Origin: Sipunculus nudus
Lineage: Eukaryota > Annelida > Sipuncula > Golfingiida > Sipunculidae
Assembly: GCA_026874595.1 (NCBI GenBank)
Contig: CM049309.1
Coordinates: forward strand, 26,415,033 to 26,479,032
Length of the DNA: 64,000 nucleotides
Direction: 5' to 3'
The position numbers and the translations under genes were made by a program. Shown piece after piece: positions 57,817 through 64,000 of the stretch (position 1 is the first letter of the stretch; each line of letters starts with the position of its first letter). The notes below the pieces were generated by a model that was given only the letters and a program-made list of their open reading frames with translations, did no database searches and had not been told where the DNA came from.

Positions 57817-58887
57817 TTGTATCCCCAGACAAAGTCGGGGGATGCTGTGTTTTCATACCGGTCCCGCCGCCGCTGCCACATAGAAATCTCAAAAAATATT
57901 TCAAGGATCTTTACCAAACTTGGTATATGTATAGATATTGGTGAGAGGATGATGTCTAAAAAATGAGGTCATGACCTTAAATAGGGGAGTGTCCTTGATC
58001 TTGAATAGGTCCAATTTTGGGGAAAATCACACAAATTCTTAAATATCTTAAGAAATCTTGCATGGATTGATCCCAAAATCAAGGTGATCGAAGATCATTG
58101 ATAGGTTTGTCATGTTCCAGAAACTGGTGGTGCCACCTATTATTCTTTACTTGTTTGCATGCCTTTTATACCCCCCAAATTGCCACTTGACAGTACTGTG
58201 AGCATTATAAGTAAAAAACTAATGGACAGATTTCTTTTATATTATGCATACACATAGATATGGGTTATGGGATGATGTTTATTTAAATTGGGGTCATGAC
58301 CTTTCCTATGAGAGTGGCCTTGACCTTGAATATTCCCATATTTGGTGAAATTCACACAAAATCTTTAATATCTCAGTAAAGGATACATGGAATGATCCAA
58401 AAATCAAATTGACCGAAGATCTTGGATAGCTTTGTCTTTTGCAGAAGACAGGTGGCGCCACTTTGTGTCATTTTCTTGTTAAAATGATGTTAACGCAATA
58501 ACTTTGTAAGAATTTGAGGTACAGTCACCAAACCCACAGGTTTGATGCATTTTATCAACAGCTAGGTCAAGTTTGCACATGGATGACCTTGATGCATTTG
58601 TTTAAGGTCACAGCAGTAATTATGCTCAAATGATATAAGGGCAATAACTCAAAAAGAATTTGTGGTACAGTCACCAAACCTACAGTTTAGATGCATCTTA
58701 TCAAGGGCTAGGCCAAGTTTGAATATGGATGACCTTGATGCATGTTTCAAGGTCACAGGTGATAATGCTGAAATGATGTTAACTTTAATATCTCACTGAG
58801 GGATGCATGGATTGGTACTAAAATCAAATTGACCAAAGATCTTGGATAACTGTGTCTTTTGCAGAAGACAGGTGGTGCCACCTTGTG
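57817..58887 (+). mobile_element. Family C element, copy 4 (3' end not seen)
   Basis: The head GTATCCCCAGAC-AAAGTC-GGGGGAT is followed by CCCGCCGCCGCTGCC. Two monomers follow, then a different ~140-bp duplicated segment with GGTACAGTCACCAAACC (58510 and 58665). No CTAG tail was found before the family B' head at 58888. Confidence 0.65.
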
Positions 58888-60565
58888 TTGTTAGTTCACT
58901 CTGTGAACTTTTGCCATGGCGCAGCGTCCGCCGTCCACTGTCCACTGTCAACTGTCCACCGTCCACCGTCTGTTACCAAATATCTCAACAGCCATAGCAG
59001 TTACCGTCATGAAACTTTGCAGAATTAATGATCATGGGATGGACATGCAAAAATAAGCTTTTGGTGGCGCCACCTATGTTGACCTACTTTCTGCGGGACG
59101 AAATGGTCTTTTCCACTTCTTCCAAGATAAGTCATAAAGTATTAATATTTTGGCCTTCATATCATAGTCAACAGTTCCTTAGAAGAAGGGGAGTAATTTG
59201 TGTGTAAATTTAGTCAGGTCATTTTCAAGATGGCGTCTCTATGGAACTTCAAATCATGTCGATCGCAAAATATGACAACTTGATGTGTTTCCATACAGGA
59301 TGTATTGTCTGTTACTAAATATCTGAGGAACTGCTGCAGCCTTCAGTTTCAAATTTCACAGGAATATTGATCATGTGACTGCTCAATGATTTTGACCTCC
59401 AGGTGGCGCCACCTGTGTTGACCTACTTTCTACAGGCTGTAAAGGTCTTTTCTCTTTTTCCAAGATATGTCCTAAAGTATAAATACTTTGGGATCATATC
59501 ATAGTTAACAGTTATTAGGAGGAAGGGAAATAATAATTTTAGTATAAATTCAGTTAAGTCATTTTCAAGATGGCATATCTACGGAACTTCAAATTGTGAC
59601 AATTGCAAAATTTGACAACTTGATGGTTTCCATACAGGATGTATTGTCTGTTACCAAATATCTTAGGAACTGCTGCAGCCTTCAGTTTCAAATTTCACAG
59701 GAATATTGATCATGTGACTGCTCAATGATTTTGACCTCCAGGTGGCGCCACCTTTGTTGACCTACTTTCTGCGGGACTAAATGGTCTTTTCCTCTTCTTA
59801 CTAGATAAGTCACAAAGCATTAATATTTTGGCCTTCATATCTTAGTCAACAGTTCCTTAGAGGAAGGGGAATAATTTGAGTAAAAATTTAGTCAAGTCAT
59901 TCTCAAGATGGCTCTCTACGGAACTTCAAATTTTGTCGATCGTAAAATTTAACAACTTGTTGTGTTTCCATACATGATGTATTGTCTGTTACCAAATATC
60001 TTAGGAACTGCTGCAGCCTTCAGTTTCAAATTTTACAGGGATATTGATCATGTGACTGCTCAATGATTTTGACCTCCAGGTGGCGCCACCTTTGTTGACC
60101 TACTTTCTGCGGGACGAAATGGTCTTTTCCACTTTTTACTAGATAAGTCACAAAGCATTAATATTTTGGCCTTCATATCATAGTCAACAGTTCCTTAGAG
60201 GAAGGAGAATAACTGAGTATAAATTTAGTCAAGTCATTCTCAAGATGGCGTCTCTACGGAACTTCAAATGTTGTCGATCGTAAAATTTAACAACTTGATG
60301 TGTTTCCATACATGATATATTGTCTGTTACCAAATATCTTAGGAACTGCTGCAGCCTTCAGTTTCAAATTTCACAGGAATATTGATCATGTGACTGCTTA
60401 ATGATTTTAACCTGCAGGTAGCGCTACCTGTGTTTAGCTACTTTCAGCAGGCTGTAATGGTCTTTTCCACTTTTATCCATAATATGTCATTAAGTATTTA
60501 TTTGTTATAATCTGCCAAAACCGAGTCTCCTCTGAGACTCTTGGACTGATCTTTCTGAAACATTT
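58888..60565 (+). mobile_element. Family B' element with 338-339 bp tandem monomers
   Basis: The head AGTTCAC-TCT-GTGAACT is a perfect hairpin, followed by GCGTCCGCCGTCCACTGTCC. Four and a half monomers follow, each with ATCTTAGGAACTGCTGCAGC, GAATATTGATCATGTGACTG and a palindrome at 59063, 59402, 59741, 60079 and 60417 (spacing 339, 339, 338, 338). The last palindrome is GGTAGCGCTACC, changed on both arms. The 3' end is uncertain; GAGTCTCCTCTGAGACTC near 60524-60541 could be a terminal hairpin. Confidence 0.75.
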
Positions 60566-60568
60566 TTT

Positions 60569-62854
60569 AGCTCAGCTGACTATAAGTCATCTGAGCTATA
60601 GTCGTGGTCCATTGTCCGTCGTCCGTCCGTCTGTCCGTCCGTCCGTCCGTCCGTAGATGTGGCACGTTTTGAAACCGTAAGACCTAGGAATCCAAAATTC
60701 AGCATAATGTTAGATGTCCCCAAGATCTCCTACCAAGCCGAAAACTGGGTCTTTGCGACTTCATTCCTTTGAGAAATTAAGGAAAAACCTCAATTTTTTA
60801 TTAAAAACCTATTTTCACACTTCAGGACTGCCTAATATCAAAACCACTCATCTGTTTTTCCTCATATTTCCGATAAATAATCCTCTATATAATTCCTATG
60901 TACATGCCAGAAATTAGGTCTGTATTATATAATTTAAAAAAGTTATGGGCCCAAACATAATGCATTTTGTAAATAATCAGGAAAGAAATTTTATCACTTA
61001 ACACAAAACTTGTTAAAGCTAAGCACTTTTTTTCCAGTAATATTACTTTTATTAATCAAAATTAAATTGTTTACCCAAAATAAGATCAAAATCTTTTAAA
61101 TTTTTTAAAATATTAGCAAAAATAAAAAATTGGTACCTTAAATTTTGCCTAACTTTGACCATGGCACGTTTTTTTGCTGTAACTGCTGTGGATTTAATTT
61201 TCACAGCATGTTTTTGTTAGCATTTCAACTGTTAACACCAAAAATTTGAAACCACTTGATCAAAAACTGTAGATTTTATTCAAGTTTTCAAGCACCATGT
61301 CACATATTGCTAGTGTTATGCAGTTTGCTAGAGCTCAGCTCCCGAGCTTCAGCTCTAAGTTCCTTAAATTTGGCATACAGTTAGATTTCTCCAAAATCCC
61401 CTACCATGCCAAGAATTTGGTCACTAGGACTTAATTCCTTTGAGATATCAATGAAAAACTTCATTTTTCCATTAAAAACCCATTGTTACACTTTAAGACT
61501 GCCTCATATCAAAACCACTGATCTGACTTTGATCATATATAATATACATATTTTTCTATACATTCGCTATGCACATGCCAGAAATGATGTCAGTATTGTG
61601 TATTTTTTTTAAGTTATGGGCCCAAACATAATGCACTTTTTTAAAAATCAAGAAATATATTTACTCACCTTAGATGAGAATTGCTGAAGCTGGAGACTTT
61701 TTGTCAGGAATATAACTTTATTTAATCAAGATTCGATTGTTTACCCAATATTAGATCTGAATTTTGCAAATTTTTCAAGTTATTAGCTTAAAAAAAAATC
61801 AATACCCTAAATTTTGTCCAACTTTGGCAATGGCATGTTTTTTTTCTGTAAGCACTGTTGATATAATTTTCACAGCATATATACATAAGGATTTAATCTT
61901 TTAAAATCTGAAATTTCAAAGGAATTGATTGAAAAGAGTAGCTTTTATTCAAGTTTTCATACACCATGTCAAGTGTTGTTTACATCTAGCCCACCTAGTA
62001 GTAAAGCCTTCACTTGCATTATGTAACCCACCCCAGGCAGCTTGTCTTGGCTCAGCTGGGCCACTACTAGCAGGCTTCTTCTCTGCCCTGCACACCCTCC
62101 CCCCTAGATGATGCATTAACTAGATGAATGTTATAATTTTCTGTATTTCATTTTATTCTTGGCTATGCTACATTTTAGATTTTGTATTTACCACCAGGGT
62201 TACAGTGATTAAAGTGCACATTTAATTGTGTCCACAAAGTGGTGTATTGCTATGAAAGTGTGGATGTTCATCAGATAAGTAATTCCTTCCTTGAGAAGAG
62301 TAAAAACTTCACAAGGTGTTAAATTGACTATTAATTCCAGGAATAAATTAAAGCTTAGATTGTAATTAGCATAATGATATTGTTTGTCCCTCATTCAACC
62401 AACAGTGTGTATACTTTATTTGAAAAGATGTTTTTATTTTACCAAATTTACAGAATCTTTATTTTATTTTGGTGAATAAGATTAAGCATGTACTGAAAAC
62501 TCCAATGTGCAAAACTTTTTAATAGTGATTCAAGGAATAATCTTGCAGATGCCATGTTGTGGCATTATTTTCTTTTAAATTCAGTTTAAAAATTTGTGGT
62601 TTAAAATAATAAAAATATATGTGTATGCATAATATGACCCAATACGAGCTACACTCTGGATGTATAATGATTGCAACTAAGAATTCTAATATTTTAACTT
62701 ATATTTTCAGTGTTTTTTTAATACAAATTTATAAAACTTGTAAATAAAAAAAAATTAATCAGATAAAAACTATTTTAATGGAAAAAGTGGATATGCTTAA
62801 ATAATATATAAACTTAAATGTATTATTCCCTTGAATGTGAAATAAAAGTATTAG
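60569..62854 (+). mobile_element. Family A element, copy 7
   Basis: The head AGCTCAGCTGACTATAAGTC is followed by a long CGTCCGTC tract. The first ~1.1 kb is near-identical to 377-1460 and shares private variants such as AATAATCCTCTATATAATTCC. From about 61650 it follows the version seen at 32890-34160. There is no tail hairpin; it ends where another copy begins. Confidence 0.75.
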
Positions 62855-64000
62855 TCCAGACCTAGGAATCCAAAATTCGGCATAATGTTAGATGTCCCCA
62901 AGATCTCCTACCAAGCCGAAAACTGGGTCTTTGCAACTTCGTTCCTTTGAGAAATTAAGGAAAAACCTCAATTTTTTATTTAAAACCTATTTTCACACTT
63001 CAGGACTGCCTAATATCAAAACCACTTATCTATTTTTCCTCATATTTACCATAAATATTCCTCTATATAGTTCCTATATACATGCCAGAAATTATGTCTG
63101 TATTATTTAATTTAAAAAAGTTATGGGCCCAAACATGATGCATTTTGTAAAAAATCAGGAAAGATATTTGATCACTTAACACAAAAAACGTTAAAGCTAT
63201 GGACCTTTTTTCCAGTAAAATAACTTTAATTAATCAAAATTAAATTGTATACCCAAAATTAGATGAAAATCTTTTAAATTTTTTAAAATATTAATAAAAA
63301 TAAAAAATTGGTACCTTAAATTTTGCCCAACTTTGACCATGGCACTTTTTTTTACTGTAAGTACTGTGGATTTAATTTTCACAGCATGTTTTTGTTAGCA
63401 TTTCAACTGTTAACACCAAAAATTTGAAACCAGTTGATCAAAAACTGTAGATTTTAATCAAGTTTTCAAGCACCATGTAACATATTGTTTACATCAAGCT
63501 AGTGTTATGCAGTTAGCAAGAGCTCAGCTCCCCAGCTTCAGCTCTAAGTTCCTTAAATTCGGCATACAGTTAGATGTCTCCAAAATCCCCTACCATGCCA
63601 AGAATTTGGTCACTAGGACTTAATACCTTCGAGATATTAATGAAAAACTTCATTTTTCCATTAAAAACCAATTGTTACACTTCAGGACTGCCTAATATCA
63701 AAACCACTGATCTGACTTTAATCATAAATAATATACATATTTTTCATTCTCTATGCACATGCCAGAATGATGTCAGTATTGTGTAATTGTTTTAAGTTAT
63801 GGGCCCAAACATAATGCACTTTGTAAAAAATCAAGAAATATATTTACTCCCTTAACAAGGGCATTGCTGAAGCTAGAGATTTTTTTGTCAGGGATGTAAC
63901 ATTATTTAATCAAGATTCAATTGAATACCCAAAATTAGTTCTGAATTTTTCAAATTTTATAAGTTATTAGCATAAATATAAAATTAGTACCTTAAATTTT
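62855..64000 (+). mobile_element. Family A element, copy 8 (headless, runs off the window)
   Basis: Begins inside the body at CAGACCTAGGAATCCAAAATTC and continues collinearly with copies 1, 5 and 7 to the window edge. Missing head and joint with copy 7 suggest recombination between copies. Confidence 0.7.

Noticed and set aside
519-63786. Recurring frames starting MSPRSPTK or MPRIWSLG in family A copies
   Set aside because: They recur because the repeat recurs. Lengths vary, frames break in several copies, and no domain is visible.
1-64000. Bacterial or viral origin of the window
   Set aside because: Spliced LTV1 exons with GT/AG boundaries, abundant introns and eukaryotic transposons argue against it; no viral structural or replication genes were seen.

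Overview
This is eukaryotic, AT-rich, intron-dominated DNA. The organism is most likely a bivalve or other lophotrochozoan mollusc. That inference rests on the many repeats whose heads are a hairpin followed by a TCCGTC-type microsatellite, a style I recall from bivalve genomes but could not check. There is no prokaryotic gene organisation, and most open reading frames are chance frames inside repeats.

The one host gene I recognise is the ribosome-biogenesis factor LTV1, on the + strand. Four consecutive internal coding exons lie at 11870-11998, 18808-18981, 44144-44231 and 52470-52644. Splice phases match at every junction, and the peptides follow human LTV1 from just after the start methionine to about residue 190. 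The start-codon exon is upstream or unrecognised. The C-terminal exons lie beyond the window. The introns are about 6.8, 25.2, 8.2 and more than 11 kb.

The most unusual signal is that three of the four exons are fused to a minisatellite grown from their own splice junction. Exon 2 has a 42-bp array (11981-14708) and exon 3 a 90-bp array (18950-19775), each unit repeating the exon end plus its GT donor. Exon 5 has a 100-bp array (51408-52469) repeating its first ~50 coding bases plus an acceptor-like tract. In the 90-bp array the reading frame stays open and eight donors are phase-equivalent, so splice choice could add 30-residue blocks.

Introns and flanks are packed with dispersed elements, here called families A, B, B', C, D, E and F. 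All begin with a short hairpin, and most have a CGTCCGTC-like tract. A, C, D and F end in a second hairpin with subterminal inverted repeats, resembling non-autonomous Helentron-like (HINE/DINE) elements. Nested copies give several empty-site comparisons that define their ends at T-rich targets. Every hairpin head I found is on the + strand. Families B, B', C and F carry tandem monomers, mostly 320-340 bp, built around the palindrome GGTGGCGCCACC.

Other contents are a degenerate L2-like LINE (- strand) split at its YADD motif by a canonical Helitron (23318-25476), a degraded gene of an uncharacterised SDG-motif family (- strand, 15520-17130), a RecQ-like helicase fragment (about 54480-54800), a MITE, an RTE-like tail, a 35-bp minisatellite (26420-28480), a palindrome array (17928-18236) and a (TA)n tract.
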